From: Dethiobacter sp.
Lineage (GTDB): Bacteria > Bacillota > Dethiobacteria > Dethiobacterales > Dethiobacteraceae
Direction of reading: 5' to 3'
Length of the DNA: 64,000 bases
Assembly: GCA_018335875.1 (NCBI GenBank)
Contig: JAGXRN010000042.1
Span: 1-64,000 of the forward strand
Under the pieces are notes generated by a model that was not told the origin of the DNA, did not search any database, and saw nothing but the letters and a program-made list of their open reading frames with translations. The position numbers were made by a program, and so were the translations under genes. Shown in pieces: positions 56,119 to 64,000 of the stretch. Numbering within the stretch: the stretch's first letter is position 1; every line of letters starts with the position of its first letter.

Positions 56119-56924
56119 TGTGCTGCCTCCTCAGAACGTTTTCCCAGGCCGAGGTTTGTCTTGCCATTTAGAGACATGGTAAACCCAAGCTCCTTAACAA
56201 GCTGCTCATAAGCCACATCTCCGTTTTCTGTACAACGGGTTGCAATACCAAAACTGCAAACAGTTGGACAATCTTCGGCTACACGTGTGATTTCCTGCAG
56301 CACAGCCGGTACATTTTCTATGGAAGTCCGCAACTCGATAATAGCTGACATAACCTTTTCGTCAAGGACGTCAGGAACTATTTCACCTGTACTTTTATCA
56401 CTCATCAATTGTGTAACCGGGTTGTCTATCTCGAATTCTACGTTTTGAACAGCCAAAGCCTTCGACATTTTTTCAAGATCCTTAAAACGAGCTCCAATGC
56501 CGGGACGGCCATATTCAACAACGAGGCCAACCTCGCCTGATTCCAATCTACCTGTAACATCATTAGTCTTAATTTCATCAGTCCCTCTACCACGAATACC
56601 CGTTGACTCATGCGGGACAGTAGGGTCACTAAAACTTCTTCTCACACTACGGGGCCACTCAATATCGGGCTGATAAAGAGCACCTGTGGGACATGCATCC
56701 AAAGGGGCTTGGTAACCTAATTTTAATGCGCCCAAGATACACCTTGCGATTCTCACCAAGGCGGGGGGCTCCTTCTTGTTGATTAAGAATCTTTCGCAGG
56801 CTCCACATTCGACACATTCATCCTGGTTGATGTAAGATTTTTTATCCCTGACCGATATTACCCCCATGGTGCATACAGGTACACAATTGCCGCAGCCAAC
56901 ACACTTTGAAGTATCTACTTTCAA
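56115..56924 (-). CDS. Ferredoxin-domain protein, cassette copy A
   Basis: A 269-residue protein. The N-terminal ~100 residues are a dicluster ferredoxin domain: CVGCGNCVPVC, then CVECGAC whose fourth ligand (CPTGAL) is displaced by a ~30-residue insert. The rest is a ~165-residue domain I cannot name, shared with the protein at 61697-62434: GRGTDEIKTNDVTGR, GEVGLVVEYGRPGIGAR, NPVTQLMSDKSTGE, DVLDEKVMSAI, and a C-terminal GLG. TTG start behind GGAGGAG. It probably passes electrons to or from the unknown partner encoded next. Confidence 0.8.
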   Translation of the reverse strand: MKVDTSKCVGCGNCVPVCTMGVISVRDKKSYINQDECVECGACERFLINKKEPPALVRIARCILGALKLGYQAPLDACPTGALYQPDIEWPRSVRRSFSDPTVPHESTGIRGRGTDEIKTNDVTGRLESGEVGLVVEYGRPGIGARFKDLEKMSKALAVQNVEFEIDNPVTQLMSDKSTGEIVPDVLDEKVMSAIIELRTSIENVPAVLQEITRVAEDCPTVCSFGIATRCTENGDVAYEQLVKELGFTMSLNGKTNLGLGKRSEEAAQ

Positions 56925-57268
56925 TACTACTCCTCCAGTCCTATTTTACTAATACCATTGCAAATAAAGAAATAATATATAGGAGCCATGTCCAAAACAG
57001 TGAGAGTAAATCAAGGTAATCTAAGGTTATAGCAGCAATAAGACAAAGTGATGTTAAGATATTTCATCTTTACTAGAGTAGAATGATGTTTTTTCTATCT
57101 GTATTACAACTTAACATTTTAGATTTGGTACGCACAGATTTGATGAAGCTTATCCGCTACCTATATGAATCAAAAGCTTCGAAGGGTATTGAATGACAAT
57201 TTACGGCGGATATGCAAGCATTACTATAAATACCTTTATCCATAGTTTAAGAGTTGACAATCTAGTAG
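56925..57268. other. 344-bp gap between iorB-like gene and cassette A
   Basis: AT-rich non-coding stretch. No convincing promoter, terminator, RNA or known repeat was found. A 23-codon plus-strand frame near 57124 and a short TATAGT box are too weak to call. It may hold the regulatory region of cassette A or a decayed insertion. Confidence 0.5.
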
Positions 57269-57883
57269 TTAAAACAGCTCCACCTTAACACCCATCGCAC
57301 GCCTGTTAACTTCTCTTTTTTCAGATGGAAGACCTTGTAAAAATGTTTCTAATGCTTCGTCAAAATAGGAGGCTGGAAACGGCAGGTATCCTGAGACAGC
57401 TAAAGCTTTTATCATTACCATATTTAGTACCCTGGGATCTCCAGCTTCTCTGGCCAGAGCTGTGGCATTAAAGGTAATTACATCTCCTACTATTTTTTCT
57501 AACAAAGCCAGTATATCATTAACAGCAGGATAATCACTTTCCCCCATTAATACAGCTAAAGGATATATTGGCTCATTATTAACAATAATCTTAGTTTCAG
57601 AGTTACCGTACTCTGAAACTATCCTCAAAGCTTCTAGAGGCTCGAAGGCCACAATTATATCTCCGCATCCTGTCGGTATAAGAGGACCGAAATCTTCTCT
57701 TAGTGAAATCCTAATATTGCTCATAACCGTGCCTCCTCGCTGAGAGGCTCCATAAGTTTCCCCAATGGTAACTTTCAGGCCAGCCATGGTAGCAGCAATG
57801 CCAACCAAGCCCGACGCAATGATATTACCCTGTCCTCCAACACCTGTTAGTATAATGTTTAAAGGTTCTTTAAGCCCTTTCAT
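57269..57883 (-). CDS. IorB-type 2-oxoacid:ferredoxin oxidoreductase gamma/beta subunit
   Basis: A 204-residue subunit of the pyruvate-ferredoxin oxidoreductase gamma-domain family: LTGVGGQGNIIASGLVGIA, GETYGASQRGGTVMSNIRIS. With the IorA-type protein it forms a two-subunit enzyme like indolepyruvate:ferredoxin oxidoreductase, which oxidises 2-oxoacids to acyl-CoA and CO2, reducing ferredoxin. The ATG overlaps the upstream stop as ATGA. It is the last gene of the three-gene operon. Confidence 0.88.
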   Translation of the reverse strand: MKGLKEPLNIILTGVGGQGNIIASGLVGIAATMAGLKVTIGETYGASQRGGTVMSNIRISLREDFGPLIPTGCGDIIVAFEPLEALRIVSEYGNSETKIIVNNEPIYPLAVLMGESDYPAVNDILALLEKIVGDVITFNATALAREAGDPRVLNMVMIKALAVSGYLPFPASYFDEALETFLQGLPSEKREVNRRAMGVKVELF

Positions 57884-59796
57884 GCCATTTTCACCTCCGC
57901 TTGGTTAGTGTCTACCTCGTAGATTGCTTCACGCGGACAAAGGTCACTGCAAGCACCACAGCCAGTGCACAGGAGGTCATTAATGTACGCCTTCCCCTTC
58001 TCGTTGTCAAAGAAGATGGCAGGGCAGCCAAATACTCTACTACAAAATCGGGAGCAGCCGCAACTGTCGCCAATGCATTCCACAGGATTTACCTGATAAA
58101 GGCGACGTTTTATTCGTGAAGCCTCCAAGGAACAGGGTTTTCGTAATATTACCACCTTAGGACCTTGTTTTTTTAACATTCTGTATAATAATTCCACAGT
58201 TTTTTTCAATTGATGAGGATCGGCTATCTCCGTTTTTATGCCAAGTCCCCTGGTTATATTTTCAATTATAAGTGGCCCTGTAGATGTGCCTTGACCGGTT
58301 AATCCTGTACCGGCATGGGGCTGAAAGCCTGTCATGGCCGTTGTTCCGTTGTCTAAGATCACTAAGGTAAAATTAGCATTGTTGTACTGTGCACTAACCA
58401 AAGCAGGTATACATGCATGGAAAAAGGTCGAATCCCCCGCCAATGCTATTACAGGTTGGTTAAATCCAAAGCGATGAAGCTGTCCAAATCCATTGGCAAG
58501 GCCTGCCCCACTACCCATGCAAAATACGCTACGTAGAAGATAAAAACCGCCTCGAAGAGCTCCTAAAGTATAACAGCCAATATCTCCAAGGGTAAACCCT
58601 TCTCTCCCATCTAATTCCAGGGCTGTCTTAATGGCCCAGAAAGAGGAGCGATGAGGACAACCGGGACACATTGTCAGCTCCCGTTCTGGGAGTCCCCCTC
58701 TGAGTATCTCTTTAATATCAGAGGTATTTGGCCTAACAAGGGGGTTGTCTATATTAAATATCTTACTCAAAGCCTTAACCGCTTGATTTGTACTCATTTC
58801 CCCAACTCCTACACCACGCTCACCTTCAACGTGGCCAGAGGCCTGACCGAAAAAGTGATACTTTCTGTCACCGAATTGTGCCATAACAGACGTAATGTTT
58901 TGTTCTAAAAACGCATCTGTCTCTTCAAAAAATATTATATTTTCAGATTTGCCGAGATGATTTAAAATATAGTTACGAGGCACAGGCCACGTAGCACCCA
59001 TTTTTAAAATCCCTACTTTTTCCCTTATCCCAAGCAAGGACAGTGCCTCTCGGGCATACAATGACGACGGGCCTGAGGTTACAACCACTGAAACAGGATC
59101 CTCAGGACCTTCATATTGGTTAAAAGCACACTCTTCAAAAACTTCGCGGGCTTGCTCTTGTCGGACGTGAACAGCCAAATGTGCTAGGCTCACACAGAAA
59201 AAACGATCCCACGGCTCTATCCTTGGTATCTTTTCCGATACTAGCGGAAGTTCTCCTAAAACAACATTGCCACGAGCATGACAGATACGGGTTACCACGC
59301 GAATAATTACAAGAGTTTGAACCTTTTCAGACAGCTCAAAAGCCCACCGGGTCATATCACAAGCCTCTTGCACCGTGGACGGTTCCAGGAGTGGTATCTC
59401 GGCAAATCGTGCAAAATGACGTGAATCAACTTCATTGATACTAGAATGAGCCGAGGGATCATCTCCGACCACTAAAACTAATCCTCCCCTGACGCCTGAG
59501 TGGTTTAAACTCAACAGGAAGTCAGCAGCGACCGCAAGTCCGTTCTGCTTCATAACGCAAATTGATCTCATCCCACTAAAAGAAGCCGCAGCCGCTGCCT
59601 CCAGCGCTATTATCTCATTAGTAGACCACTCCCCGTATATCCCCCTGTCGTGACATCGAATTAGCACATCGGCAACCTCTACGCAAGGAGAACCGGGATA
59701 AGATGCACAAAATTGCACCCCGGCTTCCATTGCTCCTCTGGCCATTGCTTCGTTCCCGGTAAGTATAACCGTAGTTCCAGGTTCATTTCTAATCAT
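57880..59796 (-). CDS. IorA-type (indolepyruvate:ferredoxin oxidoreductase alpha) subunit
   Basis: A 638-residue TPP enzyme subunit. The N-terminal pyrimidine-binding domain (VILTGNEAMARGAMEAGVQF; SYPGSP) is followed by the TPP/Mg site (LAGDSTFFHACIPALVSAQYNNANFTLVILDN). A Cys-rich tail has CGCSRFCSRVFGCP and a ferredoxin CTGCGACSDLCP. Length and layout match IorA. The substrate could be an arylpyruvate or another 2-oxoacid; the paralogue family is broad. Coupled by ATGA overlaps to genes on both sides. Confidence 0.9.
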   Translation of the reverse strand: MIRNEPGTTVILTGNEAMARGAMEAGVQFCASYPGSPCVEVADVLIRCHDRGIYGEWSTNEIIALEAAAAASFSGMRSICVMKQNGLAVAADFLLSLNHSGVRGGLVLVVGDDPSAHSSINEVDSRHFARFAEIPLLEPSTVQEACDMTRWAFELSEKVQTLVIIRVVTRICHARGNVVLGELPLVSEKIPRIEPWDRFFCVSLAHLAVHVRQEQAREVFEECAFNQYEGPEDPVSVVVTSGPSSLYAREALSLLGIREKVGILKMGATWPVPRNYILNHLGKSENIIFFEETDAFLEQNITSVMAQFGDRKYHFFGQASGHVEGERGVGVGEMSTNQAVKALSKIFNIDNPLVRPNTSDIKEILRGGLPERELTMCPGCPHRSSFWAIKTALELDGREGFTLGDIGCYTLGALRGGFYLLRSVFCMGSGAGLANGFGQLHRFGFNQPVIALAGDSTFFHACIPALVSAQYNNANFTLVILDNGTTAMTGFQPHAGTGLTGQGTSTGPLIIENITRGLGIKTEIADPHQLKKTVELLYRMLKKQGPKVVILRKPCSLEASRIKRRLYQVNPVECIGDSCGCSRFCSRVFGCPAIFFDNEKGKAYINDLLCTGCGACSDLCPREAIYEVDTNQAEVKMA

Positions 59797-60902
59797 GAAA
59801 CACTACCTCCCTTCAACTTCTCTTGAAGGCTGTCGTTTATTCGTAAATAAGAACGGTTCACGGAGACAGTTTCGTGCTTTTCCAAGAGAACTCTTGCCTT
59901 TTTATTTCTCACAGCTTCCCGGAGCTGTTCTTCAAGTTCAGAAGAATATGAGCGAACTTCGATCACTCCCAGGGAGATAGCCTTGTTTACCAACTCATTA
60001 CCTTTCTCAGTACGTGATATCAGAGTGCACCAACTAGTCTCCGATTCTGTGGAACCTACTGAGACATCCGCCAGCTCAGAGGTGGGGTCGAAACATGAAT
60101 GACAACCCCTGCGGATAAAGGTCCTGACCTTTTCCAATGGCACTTCGTGTACCTCTGAAGAGGTCTTAATAATCGCACCTCTGTTTTTCGGTATATCTAT
60201 ACTTGTAATGGAATGAATGCCTAACTCATCTTCCAAGTAATTATAAAATGCATATTCTAATCCCCAAAAACAAAACAGCCCAATTATAAATTCAACCTTC
60301 TTTCCCTGTGCTACACTTGTATAATGCTGCATTTTACGAAGGCCAGTTACCTGACAGGGGCGACCAACAACCAAAGTTTTATCTTTTTGACTCATCTCTC
60401 TTTGGTATAGTCCCCTTACTGTAGGATACACCACATACTTCGAACCAGCTGCACGTATTACATTCTCTTCATCCATTGCAATAACATATTCTGGACGGCT
60501 ATCCTCAACTGAATTGGCCGTTAACAAGGAAGAGTCCACCAGACCCTCCCGTAATGACATTGCGGTTAGGGCTGTAACTACCCCACCATACTGCCCAGAC
60601 TCATGATGACTGTTATTTATTGCACGTGCCATATAAATTTTTCTGTACCCGCCTAAAATATAATCATAATCATCACTATCTCTAATTTGTCTGTGTAGAA
60701 AACTGTAATCGGTTGCTGTACGAGGACAAACCTTGTAACAGTTACCCTCATCAGCATTACACTCATGAACAATGGCTATTCGGTCTTCTACCGTTTTTAT
60801 ATAGGGACACATATCTGCACACAGACCACAGGAAACACACCAACCAGCCTGAATAACTTCCTGCTTTAGGTTAACCGACCCTTTTCTAGCAAACTCGTCC
60901 AA
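59793..60902 (-). CDS. FrhB-like Fe-S flavoprotein (F420 hydrogenase/dehydrogenase beta family)
   Basis: A 369-residue protein with an N-terminal ferredoxin part (CVSCGLCADMCPYI and a second group CNADEGNCYKVCP) and the FrhB domains (GGVVTALTAMSLREGLVDS; VVGRPCQVTGLRKMQ; FCFWGLE; RRGCHSCFDPTSELADVSVG). Family members bind FAD and pass electrons between ferredoxin and F420 or other carriers. Here it is the first gene of the IorAB-type operon and could take its electrons. TTG 60902 behind GGGAGGA; an ATG at 60938 has no site. Confidence 0.82.
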   Translation of the reverse strand: MDEFARKGSVNLKQEVIQAGWCVSCGLCADMCPYIKTVEDRIAIVHECNADEGNCYKVCPRTATDYSFLHRQIRDSDDYDYILGGYRKIYMARAINNSHHESGQYGGVVTALTAMSLREGLVDSSLLTANSVEDSRPEYVIAMDEENVIRAAGSKYVVYPTVRGLYQREMSQKDKTLVVGRPCQVTGLRKMQHYTSVAQGKKVEFIIGLFCFWGLEYAFYNYLEDELGIHSITSIDIPKNRGAIIKTSSEVHEVPLEKVRTFIRRGCHSCFDPTSELADVSVGSTESETSWCTLISRTEKGNELVNKAISLGVIEVRSYSSELEEQLREAVRNKKARVLLEKHETVSVNRSYLRINDSLQEKLKGGSVS

Positions 60903-61003
60903 CTCATTTCCTCCCTTCAAGTTGTAGGGGTGGAACAAATTATTTTTCTACTGTCCGTCGCGGGGTAGTAGTTCGTGCGATAGATATTCAGTCTTAATTA
61001 TTT

Positions 61004-61031
61004 AAGGACCGTCATACGCAAAACGGTCCTT
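61004..61031 (-). terminator. Terminator after cassette B
   Basis: AAGGACCGT (61004-61012) pairs with ACGGTCCTT (61023-61031). The minus-strand tail is AAATAATT. It separates the tctA/cassette B transcript from the FrhB/IorAB operon, though read-through is possible. Confidence 0.7.
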
Positions 61032-61073
61032 ATATAATTGTAAAAAGTGCATTGCAAATTATCCCAATGCTGA

Positions 61074-61697
61074 TTATGTTGACTTAAGAATCTGTTTAAG
61101 TAAGGATTCAGTCCGTTTAGTGTTAAAAAAACCACAGATGCAAGGCTTAGCCAGGGTTTCAGCAGCTTCGCGCACCGAGATTTTACCTTTCTTAATCTCT
61201 TCCAAAAGGTGGTATACTAAGTTAGTGCCCACTTGTCCGTGCCCGCACATAGTTATAATCTCTAAGGTCTCTTTGGAAGGCAATTTATCAGTACTACCCC
61301 ATACTCCTAATGAATGATTGACTGTATGAGGTTGTAATCCAGCTTGTTGGCAGCATTCTTCAATGATCTCATAGATACCATTTACTACTACACTCAGTCC
61401 CAGATCATCCTCTTTTAACTCTCTGAAGATGCTAGTAAGATCATCTTTACGATTAATCACACAAAAGATTGCGGGAGATATGTTTAATGCCTCTATTAAT
61501 GCAACATCATCGTGTGTGTATTTGTTACCCCGGCTGATTACGCCGTAGTTATCAGGGCAATACTTTTTAATTATTTCTAAAAAACGTGCAGCTTTCTGGG
61601 GAGCCTCATTAAAGGTGGCAAGTGTAGGTATACACATTAGGGCGAAATCATCTTGTAAATTCTCTTTACTACCCTGCCGATGTAGAGAATGTGTCAT
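61074..61697 (-). CDS. Unknown cysteine-containing protein, cassette copy B
   Basis: A 207-residue paralogue of the protein at 55489-56118. It has THSLHRQGSKENLQDDFALM, ECCQQAG, HTVNHSLGVWG, TMCGHGQVGTNLV and LAKPCICGFFNTKR. No transmembrane segment. The C-terminal half is much more conserved between the copies than residues ~25-100. The ATG overlaps the preceding stop (TAATG). With no homology I can name, function stays open; an Fe-S or metal-dependent partner of the ferredoxin-domain protein is plausible. Confidence 0.8.
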   Translation of the reverse strand: MTHSLHRQGSKENLQDDFALMCIPTLATFNEAPQKAARFLEIIKKYCPDNYGVISRGNKYTHDDVALIEALNISPAIFCVINRKDDLTSIFRELKEDDLGLSVVVNGIYEIIEECCQQAGLQPHTVNHSLGVWGSTDKLPSKETLEIITMCGHGQVGTNLVYHLLEEIKKGKISVREAAETLAKPCICGFFNTKRTESLLKQILKST

Positions 61698-62434
61698 TAG
61701 ACATTTCCTCCTTTTTCGAAGTCAAATAAAGGTCTTCCCAAACCAACATTAACTTTCGGATTAATAGCGACATTGTACCCCAGCTCTCTGGCTTTTTCCG
61801 CGTTTGGAATGGAGCCGTCCTCTTCTAGCTTTGTAATTATACAAACGCTTAATACAGTATCGACCTCTTTGCTGACTTTTTCTATCGCTTCCAGGACATC
61901 TTTTAGTTTTTTTAACGGTGTCTTGAACTCATGAATGGCGGAGAGAACTTTTTCTTCAAGCACATCATCTCTCATTTTCCCGCTAGCGGGATCAGTCATT
62001 AGATAATAGGTGGGGTTCCCCTCCGTTTCCCATTGAACTCCTACCTTAGCAATAGCCATACCTACCTTTTCCACATCTCGCAATCTGGTTCCGGTATTAG
62101 GGCGACCTACTTCTACTCCAAAGCCTACTTCTCCCTGGCAAAAACGTCCGCTCACATCGTTTGTTTTCATCTCCATAGTACCTCGCCCCATGATTTGAGT
62201 GTCAGGATGTCTTGCACTTGGATCACTATAATGAGACCTCAGGACCCGAGGCCATTTTAGTTCGGGCGGCTCGATAGCTTCAGAAGGACAGAGATCCAAA
62301 CGGTAACAGACACCGCATTCCACACACTCTTCCTGGTTGATGTCCACCATATCTCCCTTGACTTCAATAGCACCCAAAGGACAATAAGGCACACATGTTT
62401 CACAGCTAGTACACTTTTCCTGATTGATAATCAT
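61697..62434 (-). CDS. Ferredoxin-domain protein, cassette copy B
   Basis: A 245-residue protein with two canonical clusters (CTSCETCVPYCP and CVECGVCYRLDLCP). The same C-terminal domain as copy A follows: GRGTMEMKTNDVSGR, GEVGFGVEVGRPNTGTRLRDVEK, NPTYYLMTDPASGK, DVLEEKVLSAI, GLGRP. It lacks the insert seen in copy A. AAGGGGAG precedes the ATG. It starts 42 bp after tctA, so transporter and cassette are probably one transcript. Confidence 0.82.
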   Translation of the reverse strand: MIINQEKCTSCETCVPYCPLGAIEVKGDMVDINQEECVECGVCYRLDLCPSEAIEPPELKWPRVLRSHYSDPSARHPDTQIMGRGTMEMKTNDVSGRFCQGEVGFGVEVGRPNTGTRLRDVEKVGMAIAKVGVQWETEGNPTYYLMTDPASGKMRDDVLEEKVLSAIHEFKTPLKKLKDVLEAIEKVSKEVDTVLSVCIITKLEEDGSIPNAEKARELGYNVAINPKVNVGLGRPLFDFEKGGNV

Positions 62435-62476
62435 TAATTCATCTCCCCTTTAAATAAGTCTAAGTTTTACTTATTT

Positions 62477-63994
62477 TTACATGCCTGTTTTACCCATTGC
62501 TTCTGTCGCCATGCATCTCTTACGCTTAACATAAGTGATTAGCGGCGGTAGGATTAAAGCAATCACAGCAGCAATTAAAAGACCGGCAGTAATTGGTCTT
62601 GAGATAACCGCCCAGAAACTGCCCCCGGTAATTAGTAACGCCCTCCTTAAAGACATTTCAGCCATATCTCCCAAAACTACCCCCAAAACCAGTGGCATAA
62701 GAGGATAATCGTAATGGTTCATTATGTACCCCACAATGCCAAAGATAAACATTACCCATAGATCAAAGTGGCTTTTTCGGATAGCATAAGCCCCGACAAT
62801 ACTAAAGATTATGATAAAAGGCATTAAAATACTGTAAGGTATATCTATAACTCGGGCAAAAATATTGGCCAACCACGGACCAAGTAGGAGTATTAATAAA
62901 TTGGCAAATAAAACTCCCACAAAGATGGTATAAACAAGCTTTGGTTGTTCTACGAAAAGCAAAGGGCCAGGCCGCAAACCGTGTAACATAAAAGCTGCCA
63001 GGATTAAAGCGGTATACCCACTGCCAGGTATACCTAACGCTAACAAAGGCACTAAAGCACCAGGGGCTGCTGCATTGTTGGCCGCTTCTGGAGCCGCTAT
63101 TCCTTCTAACGCTCCCGTTCCAAACTTTTCAGGGTTCTTAGACCACCTAACTGCTTCTCCATAGCTTATAAAACCAGCAGTAGTGCCTCCAACGGCCGGT
63201 AAAATACCAATAAAAGTCCCGATTATTGACGACCGTAAGATGCAGCCCCACAATTCCTTAAACTCCAGCCAGCTCGGAAAAGTGGCTTTGATTTTTTTTG
63301 CAACTATTTCCACACTGGTAAAACCTCCAGACCTTCGAATCACTTCAGAGATAGCGAAAATTCCAACCAGTACAGGCCCAAAGTGAAAACCCTCATACAA
63401 GCTATAAAAACCAAAAGTAAATCGGGCCACACCGGTAATACGATCAACACCCACAGTTGGAATTAGCAACCCTATAGCGGCCGCAACCAACCCTTTACCT
63501 AGTGATTTACCAGAAACAGAGGCAATAACGGTCAAGCCAACTACCGCCAAAGCAAAATATTCTGCCGGAGTAAATTTCGTTGCAACTGTTGCAAGCTTAG
63601 TACTTACCAGAATTAAAACTAGAGACCCAAAAATTCCTCCCAGCCCGGAAGCAAACAAAGATGTGCCTATAGCCTTTCCCGCCTGGCCTTTCATGGCCAG
63701 AGGGTAGCCATCAAATACGGTTGGAGCCGCCGAAGGGTGACCAGGAATACGCAGCAATATAGAGCTAATCGCTCCACCACACATACCTCCGCAGTACATG
63801 GCAATCATCATGACGAAGACTGCCTCGGGCGGAGAATAAAAAGTCAGCGGGGTAAGCAAAATTATACCCAGGCCAGGACCAATTCCAGGTACCGCGCCTA
63901 AAAATATCCCTCCTAAAAGACCACCAGCCATCCAGAGAAAGTTTATCGGTTGAATAACAGTTAAGAAACCGTGTATCAACAAGTCAAAACTCAC
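62477..63994 (-). CDS. tctA: TctA-family tripartite tricarboxylate transporter permease
   Basis: A 505-residue large membrane subunit of a TctABC-type transporter, with ~11-12 helices. GGAISSILLRIPGHPSAAPTVFDGYPLA and its second-half counterpart ALEGIAAPEAANNAAAPGALV-type segment are the family signatures. Such systems take up citrate or other carboxylates with sodium or protons, using a TctC binding protein. The GTG at 63994 is the probable start, 6 bp from the edge; tctB and tctC would lie outside. It leads into cassette B. Confidence 0.88.
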   Translation of the reverse strand: MSFDLLIHGFLTVIQPINFLWMAGGLLGGIFLGAVPGIGPGLGIILLTPLTFYSPPEAVFVMMIAMYCGGMCGGAISSILLRIPGHPSAAPTVFDGYPLAMKGQAGKAIGTSLFASGLGGIFGSLVLILVSTKLATVATKFTPAEYFALAVVGLTVIASVSGKSLGKGLVAAAIGLLIPTVGVDRITGVARFTFGFYSLYEGFHFGPVLVGIFAISEVIRRSGGFTSVEIVAKKIKATFPSWLEFKELWGCILRSSIIGTFIGILPAVGGTTAGFISYGEAVRWSKNPEKFGTGALEGIAAPEAANNAAAPGALVPLLALGIPGSGYTALILAAFMLHGLRPGPLLFVEQPKLVYTIFVGVLFANLLILLLGPWLANIFARVIDIPYSILMPFIIIFSIVGAYAIRKSHFDLWVMFIFGIVGYIMNHYDYPLMPLVLGVVLGDMAEMSLRRALLITGGSFWAVISRPITAGLLIAAVIALILPPLITYVKRKRCMATEAMGKTGM

Positions 63995-64000
63995 GTTTCA

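Noticed and set aside
55503-56995. A 13-bp match (GAGCCATGTCCAA) at 55503-55515 and 56983-56995
   Set aside because: Too short; flanking sequence does not align, and the first copy is within coding sequence.
57124-57195. Short plus-strand frame (LVRTDLMKLIRYLYESKASK) in the gap before cassette A, possibly a transposase remnant
   Set aside because: Only 23 codons, no ribosome site and no match I can defend to a transposase family.
60903-61073. Sigma-54 type GG-N10-GC promoter before the FrhB-like gene
   Set aside because: The nearest GG and GC pairs have a spacing of 8, and they lie on the wrong side of the terminator.

Overview
The window comes from an anaerobic, endospore-forming member of the Firmicutes (class Clostridia). 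The core gene order is the Firmicutes rpsB/tsf/pyrH/frr/uppS/cdsA/dxr/rasP, rimP/nusA/infB/rbfA/truB/ribF/rpsO/pnp and dpaAB/dapG/dapA/rnj/tepA/ylzJ/spoIIIE neighbourhood. Spore genes are present (dipicolinate synthase, an alpha/beta SASP, YlmC/YmxH, TepA). Ferredoxins, an indolepyruvate:ferredoxin oxidoreductase-type enzyme and a probable glutamate 2,3-aminomutase point to anaerobic life. The aminomutase would make beta-glutamate, a compatible solute, so a salt- or alkali-adapted relative of Dethiobacter is my guess; it is inference only.

Layout, left to right; almost everything is on the minus strand. 1-2.8 kb: the tail of an IS1595-type transposase, a hairpin-rich repeat, and a MoxR/ChlI-like AAA ATPase with its vWA partner. 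2.8-24.3 kb: rodZ, spoIIIE, uppP, a Na/Pi-type transporter, ylzJ, tepA, rnj, dapA, dapG, dpaB, dpaA, a stress-protein-like gene, ylmC, a small membrane protein, dut, a VanW protein, two polysaccharide deacetylases, an SsuABC-type importer, pnp and rpsO. 24.3-32.9 kb: ribF, truB, nrnA, rbfA, infB, ylxQ, ylxR, nusA, rimP and a family 2 glycosyltransferase. 32.8-41.2 kb: ispG, rasP, dxr, cdsA, uppS, a second copy of the repeat (inverted), a ferredoxin, a small unknown gene, frr, pyrH, tsf and rpsB. 41.4-50.4 kb: a membrane protein, codY, hslU, hslV, xerC, trmFO, topA and dprA.

50.5-55.4 kb is a lineage-specific stretch. It holds a coiled-coil gene with a probable LexA (SOS) box on its promoter, the aminomutase, a lipoprotein deacetylase, a small unknown gene, a double-motif SASP and an isocitrate-dehydrogenase-type gene. 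55.5-64.0 kb is the most unusual part: a two-gene cassette (a ferredoxin-domain protein followed by a cysteine-containing protein of a family I do not recognise) occurs twice. The copies flank a three-gene operon of an FrhB-like protein and IorA/IorB-type subunits. The distal copy follows a TctA-type carboxylate transporter directly. This reads as a 2-oxoacid or related carboxylate uptake and oxidation locus with an undescribed paired Fe-S component.

Several genes are listed from a start shorter than the longest reading frame, because a Shine-Dalgarno sequence, an upstream terminator or family alignment favours it. No tRNA, rRNA, CRISPR array or known metabolite riboswitch was recognised.
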